DNA of 64,000 nucleotides from JAJDXW01 sp965223775 (GCA_965223775.1 OZ245021.1:2480001-2544000); one strand, 5' to 3'; shown: positions 18,980 to 28,230, counted from the first letter of the stretch. Notes: generated by a model not told the origin, from the sequence alone. Numbers and translations: made by a program.

Positions 18980-21097
18980 TCACGCCCTCTCGAGCACGAT
19001 GTTGGACCAGTCGTCGAGCCGCGCGGTCCACCCGGGCAGCACCACGGTGAGCGTATTGTCCTCCTCGATGATCGCCGGCCCCGGCACCTTCCGGGCGGCG
19101 GTGAGATCGCCCCGGTCCATCACCTCGGTCCGAACCCAGCCGTGCTCGGGGCCGAAGAAGCACTCGCGCGCGCCGGATGGCTTCCAGCCCTCGACGGTGG
19201 CGACCTCCAGCCGGTCCGGCACCTGGGGCGTATCCGAGAGTCCCCGGGCGACGACTCGAACCCCGGTGATCTGGACGTTCTCCTCGTCGGAGCGATAGCC
19301 GTACGTCTTCTCGTGCTCGCGGTGGAAGTCCTCCACGAGGCGCGCGAGGCCGGATGCGTCCAACGTCGAGCCCGTACCTGCAAAGGGGAAGGTGACGGTC
19401 AGCGCGTAGTCCTGTCCCTCGTAGCGGGTGTCCGCCGACAGCGCGACCTCGCGGCGCGACCGGTCGTAGCCCTCGCGCTCGAGCGTCCCCTCCGCCTCCT
19501 CGACGAGGCGCTCGATGACCTCGTCGAGGCGCTCGAAATCGGGCTTGACCGCGCTCGCGTAGTGCGTCCGGACGAGGTGGTGCTCGACCTCGGCGAAGAG
19601 CAGACCGAGCGAGCTGAAGAGCCCCGGGAGGGGAGGGATCACCACCTTGTCCATGCCAAGCTCGTCGGCCACGTCCAGCGCCTGCACCGGCCCCATCCCG
19701 CCGAAGGCGAACAGGGTGAACCGGCGGGGGTCGCGCCCACGTTCGGTGGAAACGGCGCGAAGCGCACGAATGAGGGCCGAGTTGGCGATGGTCCGAATTC
19801 CCCACGCCGCCTTCGCCGCATCGATGCCGAGGGGCTCGGCGATGCGTTCGCGGATCGCGTTCTCCGCGAGGTCGGCCCGGATCTTCAACGCTCCGCCGGC
19901 GAGGGATTCGCAATTGGTAAGGCCGAGATACACGTTCGCATCCGTGATCGTCGGCTCGACTCCGCCCGCGTCGTAACAGGCGGGGCCCGGCACCGCCCCC
20001 GCGCTGTGCGGCCCTACCTTGAGCGCGCCCGCCGGATCGAACCAGGCGATGCTGCCGCCGCCGGCACCGACTTCGGCGAGATCGATGGACGGGACCCTCA
20101 GCAGATAGCCGCTGCCCTTCATCAGGCGGTGGCCGATGCTGACCTCGCCGCCGACCTCGTACTCCGGTGAGCGCGAGATCTCTCCGTCCTCGATGAGGGC
20201 CGCCTTGGCCGTGGTCCCGCCCATGTCGAGGGTCATCGCGTCACGGATGCCCATGCGCCGGGCGAGGTGATGCACCCCGGTCACCCCGGCGGCGGGACCG
20301 GATTCGATGATGTGGATGGGAAGCTCGCAGGCCGAGTCGATCGGCATCATGCCGCCGCTCGACTGCATGACCATGACCGGCGCCGAGACCCCGACCTCCC
20401 TCAGATCGTTCTCCATGGCGCGGGCGTAGCGGGTGACCACCGGCTGGACGTAGGCGTTGATCACGGTTGTGCTGGTGCGCTCGTACTCCTTGATCTCGGG
20501 CAGCACCTCGGACGAGATTGATACGAACATACCCGGCGCCATCTCCGCGATGAGGTCGCGGGTGCGCCGTTCGTTGGCGCCGTTGACCCAGGCGTGGAGA
20601 TAGCAGACCGCAATCGAGTCGACGTTCTCGGCGAGGAGACGCCGCACCGCTTCGCGAACCGCGGACTCGTCGAGGGGAGAGTCCTCACCGGTCCGCGGGT
20701 CGACTCGCGATGGCACCTCCCGGCGCAGGTGCCGCGCCACCAGGGGGGCGGGCTTCTCCCAGTGGATGTCGTAGAGCTTGTGCATCCGCATGCGACGGAT
20801 CTCGAGAACGTCGCGGAAGCCCTCGGTGGTGATGAGTCCGGTGGCCGCGCCGGTGCGGGTGATGATGGCATTGGTGGCCACCGTCGCCCCGTGGGTGAAG
20901 GACCGGACCGCCGAGGCCGCCACCCCGTTCTCGGCCAGAGACTCGGCCACGCCCTGCCGGATGGCGGCATTGAAGTGCGGCGGCGAGGAGAGGACCTTCT
21001 TCGGCACCGCCCGGCCCCCGGGGAACATCAGCACGATGTCGGTGAAGGTGCCGCCGACGTCGACACCGACCCTGTACCGGGCGCGCAATTTATCCAT
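18980..21097 (-). CDS. hyuA: Hydantoinase/oxoprolinase subunit A (HyuA)
   Basis: ATP-dependent cyclic-amide hydrolase subunit, 705 residues. The N-terminal Hydant_A_N part begins RYRVGVDVGGTFTDIVLMF, an actin/hexokinase-type phosphate loop; TLDMGGTTAKAALIEDGE and FAFGGMGPVQALDVADELGM are further family motifs. HyuA pairs with HyuB to open hydantoin, oxoproline or N-methylhydantoin rings with ATP. The partner hyuB normally lies alongside; here the nearest one is 5 kb away on the other strand beyond an ABC importer. The first 64 codons are duplicated nearly exactly at 36.2-36.4 kb. Confidence 0.92.
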   Translation of the reverse strand: MDKLRARYRVGVDVGGTFTDIVLMFPGGRAVPKKVLSSPPHFNAAIRQGVAESLAENGVAASAVRSFTHGATVATNAIITRTGAATGLITTEGFRDVLEIRRMRMHKLYDIHWEKPAPLVARHLRREVPSRVDPRTGEDSPLDESAVREAVRRLLAENVDSIAVCYLHAWVNGANERRTRDLIAEMAPGMFVSISSEVLPEIKEYERTSTTVINAYVQPVVTRYARAMENDLREVGVSAPVMVMQSSGGMMPIDSACELPIHIIESGPAAGVTGVHHLARRMGIRDAMTLDMGGTTAKAALIEDGEISRSPEYEVGGEVSIGHRLMKGSGYLLRVPSIDLAEVGAGGGSIAWFDPAGALKVGPHSAGAVPGPACYDAGGVEPTITDANVYLGLTNCESLAGGALKIRADLAENAIRERIAEPLGIDAAKAAWGIRTIANSALIRALRAVSTERGRDPRRFTLFAFGGMGPVQALDVADELGMDKVVIPPLPGLFSSLGLLFAEVEHHLVRTHYASAVKPDFERLDEVIERLVEEAEGTLEREGYDRSRREVALSADTRYEGQDYALTVTFPFAGTGSTLDASGLARLVEDFHREHEKTYGYRSDEENVQITGVRVVARGLSDTPQVPDRLEVATVEGWKPSGARECFFGPEHGWVRTEVMDRGDLTAARKVPGPAIIEEDNTLTVVLPGWTARLDDWSNIVLERA

Positions 21098-21116
21098 GAC
21101 TATATGTATTCATTTA

Positions 21117-21291
21117 CCTGATTACATACAAAGCTCAGGTTCGGACCACCGCATTCCCGGGAGTGCGGGCATCCTTGCCCGCGTGGACCACAGTGGGCCT
21201 TCGGCCGTCCGCAGGCTGGAAGCCCATCTCGCAGGAGGCCCGCGACCTCGTGACGCCTGCGGGAACGGGCTGAGGATTGTGCGTAATCAGG
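21117..21291. repeat. MITE-like hairpin repeat, copy 1 (175 bp)
   Basis: Non-coding repeat bounded by imperfect terminal inverted repeats: the left end reads CCTGATTACATACAAAGCTC, the right end TGTGCGTAATCAGG. Inside are two GC-rich hairpins: GCGGGCATCCTTGCCCGC (loop of about 4) and a degenerate version of the second, here GCAGGCTGGAAGCCC. It fills most of the gap between hyuA and the ABC ATPase gene. The same length and plan recur at 24245-24419, with partial copies near 28.4 and 34.4 kb. No ORF inside, so it is non-autonomous. Confidence 0.8.
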
Positions 21292-21368
21292 TTCATTCAT
21301 GTGATTGTATCCGACCATTCGCGCATTCCGTGCACTCCATGGCGCCACCACCATCGTGCTTGCGCCGC

Positions 21369-22475
21369 TCAAGCTTCGGATCGCAGGATCGCCCCGTTGG
21401 AATCGAAGAGATGCGCCTCGGTCAAGTCGAGATAGAGTGGCCGCTGCTCGCCGATGGTGAACTGCGCCGCCCCTCCGACCCGAGCGACGAGCTGCTTTTC
21501 GATTCCGGGAAGTTGCGCGAACACGATGGTCTCGGCGCCCAATGACTCGATGCGGAAGATCTCGGCCTCGATCACCGCCGCGTCGGCGCCCGGGAGCGGC
21601 GACTCCGCGACGTGCTCCGGACGGATTCCGAAGACGACAGGCGTGCCGGCACGCAGCGGAGGCGATCGGGCGGGATGCATCCGGACTGCCGTGTCGCCGA
21701 ACTTGAGCGTGCGACCATCGGACTCGTCCGTTGCGACGGCTTCCACCAGGTTCATTGGCGGATTGCCCAGGAACCCGGCAACGAACGTGTTCTCGGGATG
21801 ATGGTATACCTCGAGCGGCGATCCCACCTGTACGACCTTGCCGCTGTTCATGATGCAGATCCGGTGCCCCATGGTCATGGCTTCGACCTGATCGTGCGTG
21901 ACATAGATCATGGTCGCGCCGAGCCGGCGGTGCAGGGCGGTGATTTCGCCTCGCGTCGACACCCGAAGACTCGCATCCAGGTTCGACAGCGGCTCGTCGA
22001 ACAGGAAGACCTTCGGATTCCGGACGATGGCGCGCCCGAGGGCCACGCGCTGGCGTTGACCCCCGGAGAGCGCGTGGGGCTTTCGCACCAGGAGCTCGGA
22101 TAGTCCGAGGGTATCCGCTACCGATGCGACGCGCTGTTCGATCTCGTCGCGGCCGACCGCGCGCCGTTTCAGCCCGAACGCCAGGTTTTGCTTCACCGTC
22201 ATGTGCGGGTAGAGCGCATACGACTGAAACACCATGGCGATGTCCCGACTCTTTGCAGGCACGTCGTTCACCACTGCGCCATCGATCGACAGCGTGCCCG
22301 ACGAGATCGACTCGAGGCCGGCAATCATGCGCAGGGTCGTGGTCTTGCCGCAGCCCGAGGGACCGAGCAGGACCATGAACTCGCCGTGCTCGACCCGCAG
22401 CGACACCGCGTCCGCGGCCGGTGCATGCCCGCGTTCGAAGACTTTCGTCAACCGGTCCAGCCGCACCACCGCCAT
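21369..22475 (-). CDS. Sugar/glycerol-3-phosphate-type ABC importer ATPase (MalK/UgpC family)
   Basis: ATPase of a CUT1-class importer, 368 residues. Walker A LLGPSGCGKTTTLRMIAG, signature HALSGGQRQRVALGRAI, Walker B VFLFDEPLSNLDASLR, then a C-terminal TOBE/MalK-like regulatory domain (VVFGIRPEHV, ending near PLYLDLTEAHLFD). It probably serves the two permeases immediately upstream (9 nt and further). Last gene of the operon on the minus strand. Substrate unknown. Confidence 0.93.
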   Translation of the reverse strand: MAVVRLDRLTKVFERGHAPAADAVSLRVEHGEFMVLLGPSGCGKTTTLRMIAGLESISSGTLSIDGAVVNDVPAKSRDIAMVFQSYALYPHMTVKQNLAFGLKRRAVGRDEIEQRVASVADTLGLSELLVRKPHALSGGQRQRVALGRAIVRNPKVFLFDEPLSNLDASLRVSTRGEITALHRRLGATMIYVTHDQVEAMTMGHRICIMNSGKVVQVGSPLEVYHHPENTFVAGFLGNPPMNLVEAVATDESDGRTLKFGDTAVRMHPARSPPLRAGTPVVFGIRPEHVAESPLPGADAAVIEAEIFRIESLGAETIVFAQLPGIEKQLVARVGGAAQFTIGEQRPLYLDLTEAHLFDSNGAILRSEA

Positions 22476-22484
22476 GGCAACCTC

Positions 22485-23303
22485 CTACTTGACCGCTCCG
22501 GCCGTCATGCCCTGGATCAGGCGCTCGGAGAAGAAAGCGTAAACGACGACCACGGGAATGATCGCAATCATGAGACCGGTAGCGATCATGCCGACGTCCT
22601 CCTGGGTATCGCCGATGAAGCGTTGGATCCCGAGCGGCAACGTCCGGTTCGACTCCTCCGTGATGAGCACGACGGCGTAGAGAAACTCGTTCCAGAGCAG
22701 AATGAAGTTCAGGATGATGGTCGTGGCGACGGCCGGCATCGCGATCGGCAGGCTGACCCGCCAGAAGATCTCCAGCTCCGAATAGCCGTCCATGCGAGCG
22801 GCATCGAAGAGGTCGGAAGGGATCCGGGCAAAAAAGCTCTCCAGGATGTAGATGGTGAGGGGAAGCTGAATCGCGACGTAAACGAGGGTCAGCCCGACCT
22901 TGGTGTTGTAGAGCCCATAGTCGACGAGGATCTGGAACAGCGAGATGATGGTGATCTGCGGGGGGAAGATGATGGTCGAGAACAGGACGAAATAGATCAC
23001 GCGGTTGAGGCGGAACGGGTAGCGGGCCAGGCAATGGGCCGCCATCGCTCCGATCAGCGTCAGAATCACGACGGCGGACAGCACGATCTGCGTCGAGTTG
23101 GTGAAGTAGACGCCGTAGTTGGAGTTGAACCAGGCTTCCGGGAATTTCTCCCAGTGCACGGGGTCGGGAAAGGCGAAGTGACTGAGGTGGATCTCGGTGG
23201 TGGTGCGGAGCGACATCATTGCCGTCCAGACGAACGGGCCGGCCGCGAAGGCCGTGTACAGGCTGAGGGCAACCAGCAGCAGGGAACGTCCGACGAGCCG
23301 CAT
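22485..23303 (-). CDS. Sugar-type ABC importer permease (MalG/UgpE-like)
   Basis: Inner-membrane permease of the CUT1 importer, 272 residues with about six hydrophobic helices. The EAA loop FDAARMDGYSELEIFWRVSL is complete, and the C-terminal SERLIQGMTAGAVK is the classic MalG-type ending. An N-terminal helix (SLLLVALSLYTAFAAGPFVW) is followed by a periplasmic loop as in UgpE. It is 9 nt from the preceding permease and 9 nt from the ATPase, so the three form a tight operon. Confidence 0.93.
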   Translation of the reverse strand: MRLVGRSLLLVALSLYTAFAAGPFVWTAMMSLRTTTEIHLSHFAFPDPVHWEKFPEAWFNSNYGVYFTNSTQIVLSAVVILTLIGAMAAHCLARYPFRLNRVIYFVLFSTIIFPPQITIISLFQILVDYGLYNTKVGLTLVYVAIQLPLTIYILESFFARIPSDLFDAARMDGYSELEIFWRVSLPIAMPAVATTIILNFILLWNEFLYAVVLITEESNRTLPLGIQRFIGDTQEDVGMIATGLMIAIIPVVVVYAFFSERLIQGMTAGAVK

Positions 23304-23312
23304 CCGCCAGCC

Positions 23313-24230
23313 TCAGTACTCGAGCTTGCCGCGCAGACGAAACATCCAGGTCAGGCCGAGGACGGCGGCCAGCACGATGACGAACCAGACCGCCGCAATG
23401 GTCGAGGGATAGCCGAGATCGAAAGTCGTCCACTCGAACGCGCGCTTGTAGACATAGGTGGAGACGGTCTCCGTCGCCCAGAGTGGGTTGCCCTTGGTGG
23501 TGATCCAGACCAGGTCGAAAATCTTCATCTTGCCGATCAGGGAAAGCACGATCAGATTGAGGAACGTCGCCCGGATCATGGGGAGGATGACGAAGAAGAG
23601 CTTGCCGACCCAACCGCAGTTGTCGAGGTCAGCCGCTTCGATGACCTCTCGCGGCAGGGAATGGATCGCCGCCAACAGCACGACCATGTTGAAACCGACC
23701 CACATCCAGCTCGTCACGAAGATGAGCGAAGGAAGCGCGGTTGCCGGGTCGCCGAGCCACGGTCGCGCCAGGGCGTCCAGGCCTATCGCCCGCAACCCGA
23801 CGTTTATGGGTCCCCAGTCGTAGTTGAAAATCCAGAGCCAGAGGATTCCCACGACGACATAGGACATCAGCACCGGTGTGAACCAGGCGACGCGGAAGAA
23901 GCGTCCGCCGGGGATCCTGGCGTAGAGCGCCAGCGCCAGCAACAGCGCCACCGATACCTCAATCAGGGGAGAAACACAGGCCCAGGTAATGGTGTTCGTT
24001 ACCGCTCGCCAGAAGATGTCGTCCTTGGCGAGCTCTGCATAGTTGGCGAGGCCGATATATTCGTCGCCACGAGGAAGAACCTTGTGGAAGCTGTTCCAGA
24101 TCGTACGCACCGCAGGATAGGCGGTAAAGGCCACATATACCGTCACCGCCGGCAGCAGGAAAGCAACGATGCTGCCCCAGGGTGACTTCAGCCGGCTGTT
24201 GGAAGACTCGTCAACGCGAGAGGCGGCCAT
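23313..24230 (-). CDS. Sugar-type ABC importer permease (MalF/UgpA-like)
   Basis: First permease of the CUT1 importer, 305 residues. Six to seven hydrophobic segments; the first is IVAFLLPAVTVYVAFTAYPA. The EAA loop region EAADLDNCGWVGKLFFVILP and the following FLNLIVLSLIGKMKIFDLVW match UgpA/MalF. It ends close to the start of the second permease. Its ATG at 24230 lies just downstream (in the direction of transcription) of repeat copy 2, which separates it from the binding-protein gene. Confidence 0.92.
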   Translation of the reverse strand: MAASRVDESSNSRLKSPWGSIVAFLLPAVTVYVAFTAYPAVRTIWNSFHKVLPRGDEYIGLANYAELAKDDIFWRAVTNTITWACVSPLIEVSVALLLALALYARIPGGRFFRVAWFTPVLMSYVVVGILWLWIFNYDWGPINVGLRAIGLDALARPWLGDPATALPSLIFVTSWMWVGFNMVVLLAAIHSLPREVIEAADLDNCGWVGKLFFVILPMIRATFLNLIVLSLIGKMKIFDLVWITTKGNPLWATETVSTYVYKRAFEWTTFDLGYPSTIAAVWFVIVLAAVLGLTWMFRLRGKLEY

Positions 24231-24244
24231 CGCTCAACGGCTTT

Positions 24245-24419
24245 CCTGACTACGTACAAAGCTCTGGTTGGGACCACCGCATTCCTGGGATCGCGGGCAT
24301 CCTTGCCCGCGTGGACCACGGCGGCCCTTCGGCCGTCCGCGGGCTGGAAGCCCGCGCTCCAAGGAGGCCCGCGACCCCGGGAAGCCGCGGGACCAGGCTG
24401 AGGATGGTGCGTAATCAGG
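24245..24419. repeat. MITE-like hairpin repeat, copy 2 (175 bp)
   Basis: Full-length copy, also 175 bp. Left end CCTGACTACGTACAAAGC, right end GGTGCGTAATCAGG. The two perfect hairpins are GCGGGCATCCTTGCCCGC at 24293-24310 and GCGGGCTGGAAGCCCGC downstream. It lies inside the ABC operon between the binding-protein and permease genes, where its strong hairpins could act as an RNA-processing or attenuation element lowering downstream expression (inference). The rest of the 24231-24616 gap holds no gene. Confidence 0.8.
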
Positions 24420-24616
24420 ACCGCCTTTGCGGCGCGACGGGAACGATAGGCCGCCTGCAAGGGCGTGAAAGCCCGAAATTGTTGTCGTCGCGTTCGAGTC
24501 CGCATGGCCGGTCCGCACCTGGCAAGCCAATGTCATGGTTGCGTGGCTTGCCAGATGCGGCTGCGGGACCGGTTGTGCCTGTCCGAAAAAGGTCCCGGGA
24601 CGTCGAAGAGCCGGCC

Positions 24617-25894
24617 TCAGTATGCGCCCTTCATCTGCTCGACCGCATCTTCGACACTGATGTTTCCGGCCGGAAAGGCGTTGTTGATGACCTGGATGAA
24701 GACCTCCTTCGCCTTGCCCTGCATCACCTGAATGGGAATGCCAAAAAAGAATTTCGAACCGGCGTTGGTTCGCGCAATCATCTGGAAGTAATCGGCGGCC
24801 TGACTACGACTGATCTTCGACGGGTCGGAGACGATGCCCGTCTGCACCATTACATTGTCGAGCCAGCGGTTGCCGACTTCCGGCGACAGAAACGAATTGA
24901 AGAAGGCGAGGACCGCTTCGGGGTGCTTGGTGTCCGCGTTGCCGACATAGCCGCCCCCGACGGCGATGGTCCGACACTCGTTGCATGCAGCGCCGGGTAC
25001 GGCCGGAAACTGCATGATGCCGAGCGGAAAGTCCGGGGCCTGTCCACCCTTGTTGGGCGGATTGAACGCGCGCGAGGTGTACCAGCTTCCATTCAGGAAC
25101 ATGAGCGAACCCGGTTTGGTATGGAAGTAGATATGTGCTTCCGCCAGCTTCAGCGTCGTGAACGTATTCGGCAACAGGCCAGCGTCAATCAGGCCCCTCA
25201 CCCAATTGAGCGTATCGAGGACGCGTTGATCGTCCCATGGCAACTGACCCCTGAGGAGGTTGCCGTAGTCGGATGCACCAAGCATCTTCAGCAATGCCTC
25301 GTGCGTGACGTGCGCGCCGGGATAGGGACGGTCGCCGACCCCGAGCGACATGGGGGTGATTCCCGCGGCCTTGGCCTTCTTGACCATGTCAAGAAAAGCC
25401 GCAGGCGAAAACTGAAGCGATTCGGGCACCTCGATTCCGAGGTCGGCCATCATCTCCGTATTGTAGTAGAGCTCGACCGTCCAGGCTTCCAATGGCAGGC
25501 CATAGGATTTGCCATCATGCGTCCAAGCCGCCTTCGCCCAGCCCTCCACGCTACCCCATTCCAGGTCGGACAGATCGAGCAGGAAGTCGTTTTCTATGTA
25601 CTCGACCTGATCGGGCTCGGCGTAGAAGATGTCGGGAGCCTGGCCCGCCCGGAGGGCGGTCTTCAACCCGGCGAAAAGTGCTGTCTTCTCGTACCAGGTC
25701 GGTTTGATCTTGATATCCGGGTTCTTTTCCTCGAAGTCCCGGATTGCCGCTTCTACAAACTGGCGTTTCGGCTGTTCCGCAGCCCAGTGGCTCCAGAACG
25801 TCAGTTCCTTCACTTCGGCAAACGCCACGTTTGCGGCAGAGCCGACCATCATGATCGACACTGAAACTATTGTCGCAAGGAATTTGGTTCGCAT
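24617..25894 (-). CDS. ABC importer substrate-binding protein (SBP family 1, CUT1)
   Basis: Periplasmic sugar-binding protein of 425 residues. Signal peptide FLATIVSVSIMMVGSAANVA with cleavage after AFA. The mature start ELTFWSHWAAEQPKRQF and the downstream VEYIENDFLLDLSDL and WYTSRAFN segments are family-1 features. It is the first gene of the importer operon; the two permeases and ATPase follow after repeat copy 2. Base composition is somewhat lower in GC than the flanking hyu genes, so the importer may have been inserted between hyuA and hyuB. Substrate not identifiable. Confidence 0.92.
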   Translation of the reverse strand: MRTKFLATIVSVSIMMVGSAANVAFAEVKELTFWSHWAAEQPKRQFVEAAIRDFEEKNPDIKIKPTWYEKTALFAGLKTALRAGQAPDIFYAEPDQVEYIENDFLLDLSDLEWGSVEGWAKAAWTHDGKSYGLPLEAWTVELYYNTEMMADLGIEVPESLQFSPAAFLDMVKKAKAAGITPMSLGVGDRPYPGAHVTHEALLKMLGASDYGNLLRGQLPWDDQRVLDTLNWVRGLIDAGLLPNTFTTLKLAEAHIYFHTKPGSLMFLNGSWYTSRAFNPPNKGGQAPDFPLGIMQFPAVPGAACNECRTIAVGGGYVGNADTKHPEAVLAFFNSFLSPEVGNRWLDNVMVQTGIVSDPSKISRSQAADYFQMIARTNAGSKFFFGIPIQVMQGKAKEVFIQVINNAFPAGNISVEDAVEQMKGAY

Positions 25895-26250
25895 CTCGTC
25901 CTCCCCATCAGCCGAGACGGAATATCCGGCCGGAGCCGGATGCCGAACCTGAGATTTCCTCTCAAGCCGGTAGCGGCGAGTCTATAGAGCGCGCGGATCG
26001 GCTGTCAACAACGGTTCTTGACGAGCCGGTCCGCCCCCGTCTATCCGCACGGCGTCCGGAGCCGGGATGAAATGGTATCCGTACTCTCGATTTCGCCCCG
26101 AAGGCCGCGCCGATTGACAGGGACGCGCGTCGGTCTTTAGCCTCGTCCCGGGGCAGGGCCGCCCATCCGCGGGCAGCTCGACCGGACGCAACGGTGAGCG
26201 CACGCCATCTCCGCCCGCCGGGTGGAGCTGGAGGAGATCGAGAGAGGACG
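25895..26250. promoter_or_regulatory. Divergent gap upstream of the importer and of the hyuB remnant
   Basis: About 350 bases with no gene. The right part (from about 26090) is nearly identical to the sequence upstream of the intact hyuB at 36.6-36.77 kb, showing that this is a duplicated hyuB leader. The left part should hold the minus-strand importer promoter; no convincing hexamers were found there. Confidence 0.5.
26114..26143 (+). promoter_or_regulatory. Candidate sigma-70 promoter in duplicated hyuB leader, copy 1
   Basis: A consensus TTGACA at 26114-26119 is followed after 18 nt by TAGCCT at 26138-26143. The same pair with the same spacing is kept in the second leader at 36634-36663 although intervening bases differ, which argues for function. 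The -10 is a poor consensus match. It would now drive the hyuB remnant and the intact hyuB behind it. Confidence 0.4.
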
Positions 26251-26337
26251 ATGTATCGAGATTTCGACCCGACCCGCCTGGAGGTCATCCGGAACGCGCT
26301 CGAAGGGGTTGCCACTACCATTCCGGCCTCCGGCTGA
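26251..26337 (+). pseudogene. hyuB remnant with internal deletion (28 codons left)
   Basis: A ribosome-binding site (GAGAGAGGACG) and ATG open a frame whose first 21 codons match the start of the intact hyuB at 36774 (RDFDPTRLEVIRNALEGVA). It then jumps to the last codons of that gene (TIPASG versus TIPASR, then TGA). The bases after the stop also match those after the intact gene. It is therefore a hyuB copy that lost about 1.7 kb between two GCC-AC-ACCAT-like microhomologies. It can encode only a 28-residue peptide. Confidence 0.85.
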
Positions 26338-26367
26338 CGCCGTCCGGACGCCCCCAACGGAGCCGAC

Positions 26368-28230
26368 ATGACCCGCCCCAGCCCCCGCCCCAGCGATCCG
26401 ACGCCCAGCGCCAGCCCCCGGACCGGCCCCAGCGATCCGACGCCCAGCGCCAGCCCCCGGACCGGCCCCAGCGATCCGACGCAACTCGAGGTCGTCTACA
26501 ACTCGCTCTCCGGCATCTCGGACGCGATGGCGGTCACCCTGGTGCGCACCTCGCGTTCGTCCATCGTGCGGCTCGGCTACGACTTCTCGACCGGGCTGCT
26601 GAGTCCCGACGGCGAGCTCGTCGGTCAGGGCCTTTGCCAGCCGATTCACATGGGCGGAATGCCGCCCGCGCTGAAGGCCTGTGTCGAGCACTACGAGGGC
26701 CGGATCTTTCCCGGTGACATCCTCATCAACAACGACCCCTACGAAGGGGGCAGCCACCTCCCCGACATCTTCATGTTCAAGCCCGTCTTCGCGGGCGAGA
26801 CGCTGCTCGCCTATGCCTGCGCGATGAGCCATCACACCGATGTCGGCGGCCGGGTGGCCGGGGGCAACTCGAGCGACTGCACGGAGATCTACCAGGAGGG
26901 GTTGCGCATTCCACCGCTCAAGCTCTACGAGCGCGGCGAGCCCAACCGGACGCTCTTTCGCATCATCGAGAAGGCGGTGCGGGTTCCGGACAAGGTGCTG
27001 GGCGACGTGCGCGGCCAGGTCTCCGCGCTCCGGCTCGCCGAGCAGGGGCTGATGCGGCTGGCCGGTCGTCATGGCGCCGAGCGGTTCCTCGAGCTCCAGG
27101 GCGAGGTCCTCGACTACACCGAGAACCTCACCCGGATGCGCATCCGGGAGCTGCCCGACGGGGCCTGGAGCTTCACCGACCACGTGGACGATGACGGATT
27201 CGGCTGCGGGCCCATCGCCATCGTCGCCAATCTCGTCAAGGAGGGAGACGAGATCCGGGTCGACTTCACCGGCACCTCCCCGCAGGTGAAGGGGGCGATC
27301 AACAATCCCCTCGATTCGACCAAGTCCATGGTCTACGCCGTGACCCGGGCCGTCCTCGGCGGGGAGATCCCCAACACCGGCGGTTATTTCCGGCCCGTCA
27401 CGGTGACGGCTCCGGAAGGGACCTACGTCAATCCGCGCCCCCCCGCGGCGGTCGCGGCCCGGTTCCTCGGCTGTCTCAGGGTCTCGCACGCGGTATTCGG
27501 CGCCTTCGCGGGGATGTTGCCCGACGAGGTGCCCGCCTGCGCCGGCGGCTGCGACGGCAACCTCACCATGGCCGGCTACCGCCACGAGGGGAATGCGCGC
27601 AAGCCCTGGGTGCAGGTCGAGGGTAGCTGCGAGATCGCCTCCGGCGCGTCCGCGCGGCACGACGGCATCGACGCGCAAAGCGGGGCGGTATCCAACATCA
27701 CCAACATCCCCGCGGAGCTGATCGAGGTCGAACACCCGATCCGGATCGAGGAGTATTCGCTCACTTCGGATTCGGAAGGGGCGGGCACCTTCCGCGGCGG
27801 GGTCGGGCTGACCCGCCGGTACCGTTTCCTCGCCGACGACACCCTGGTCCAGCTTCGCTCCGATCGCATGGACCACCCGCCCTACGGCCTTTGCGGTGGC
27901 GAGGCGGCACGGCCCTCCCGGGTCTCCTTCGCCCGCCGCGGGGGTCCTGACGAGCCGATGCCGTCAAAGCTCATCGTCTCCGCCATGGAGGGCGACACGC
28001 TCACGATCCGGATGCCGGGGGGCGGCGGCTGGGGAGATCCCCTGGACCGGGACCCGGGGGCGGTGCTCGCCGACGTGAAGGCCGAGAAGCTCACGCCGAA
28101 GCGCGCGGAGGCGATCTACGGCGTCGTGCTGGCCGGGGACGGGTGCCAGGTCGACGGCGCGGCGACCCGCGAGCTCCGCGCGACCCGCCGCCGGAACGCG
28201 CAGGAGAGCGCCGAACCCTCGTCCGCCTGA
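26368..28230 (+). CDS. hyuB: Hydantoinase/oxoprolinase subunit B (HyuB), copy 1
   Basis: Second subunit of the ATP-dependent hydantoinase/oxoprolinase complex, 620 residues. Family landmarks: VRTSRSSIVRLGYDFSTGLL, GDILINNDPYEGGSHLPDIF (metal-binding Asp and His), MSHHTDVGGRVAG, and SVSG-like GGGGWGDPLDRDPGAVLADV near the C-terminus. The first 34 residues are a Pro/Ser-rich repeat absent from typical HyuB. The ATG at 26368 has GGAG 5 nt upstream. It is the B-type paralogue of a tandem whose first member is the remnant at 26251. The likely partner is HyuA at 18980-21097. Confidence 0.92.
   Translation: MTRPSPRPSDPTPSASPRTGPSDPTPSASPRTGPSDPTQLEVVYNSLSGISDAMAVTLVRTSRSSIVRLGYDFSTGLLSPDGELVGQGLCQPIHMGGMPPALKACVEHYEGRIFPGDILINNDPYEGGSHLPDIFMFKPVFAGETLLAYACAMSHHTDVGGRVAGGNSSDCTEIYQEGLRIPPLKLYERGEPNRTLFRIIEKAVRVPDKVLGDVRGQVSALRLAEQGLMRLAGRHGAERFLELQGEVLDYTENLTRMRIRELPDGAWSFTDHVDDDGFGCGPIAIVANLVKEGDEIRVDFTGTSPQVKGAINNPLDSTKSMVYAVTRAVLGGEIPNTGGYFRPVTVTAPEGTYVNPRPPAAVAARFLGCLRVSHAVFGAFAGMLPDEVPACAGGCDGNLTMAGYRHEGNARKPWVQVEGSCEIASGASARHDGIDAQSGAVSNITNIPAELIEVEHPIRIEEYSLTSDSEGAGTFRGGVGLTRRYRFLADDTLVQLRSDRMDHPPYGLCGGEAARPSRVSFARRGGPDEPMPSKLIVSAMEGDTLTIRMPGGGGWGDPLDRDPGAVLADVKAEKLTPKRAEAIYGVVLAGDGCQVDGAATRELRATRRRNAQESAEPSSA
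26392..26469 (+). repeat. Two tandem 39-bp repeats in the 5' end of hyuB
   Basis: Two exact 39-bp units beginning AGCGATCCGACG, followed by the start of a third, encode the 13-residue unit SDPTPSASPRTGP in frame. The homologous leader at 38595 has a different Pro/Ser-rich arrangement, so this N-terminal tail is prone to slippage expansion. Confidence 0.85.

Noticed and set aside
21117..21291. Repeat copies as insertion sequences with their own transposase
   Set aside because: At 175 bp and without an ORF they cannot be autonomous; treated as MITE-like.
21100..23613. 837-residue open frame on the minus strand across the ABC ATPase and permeases
   Set aside because: It is out of frame with two genes having perfect ABC motifs, is rich in Arg/His/Pro typical of GC-rich shadow frames, and has no domain of its own.
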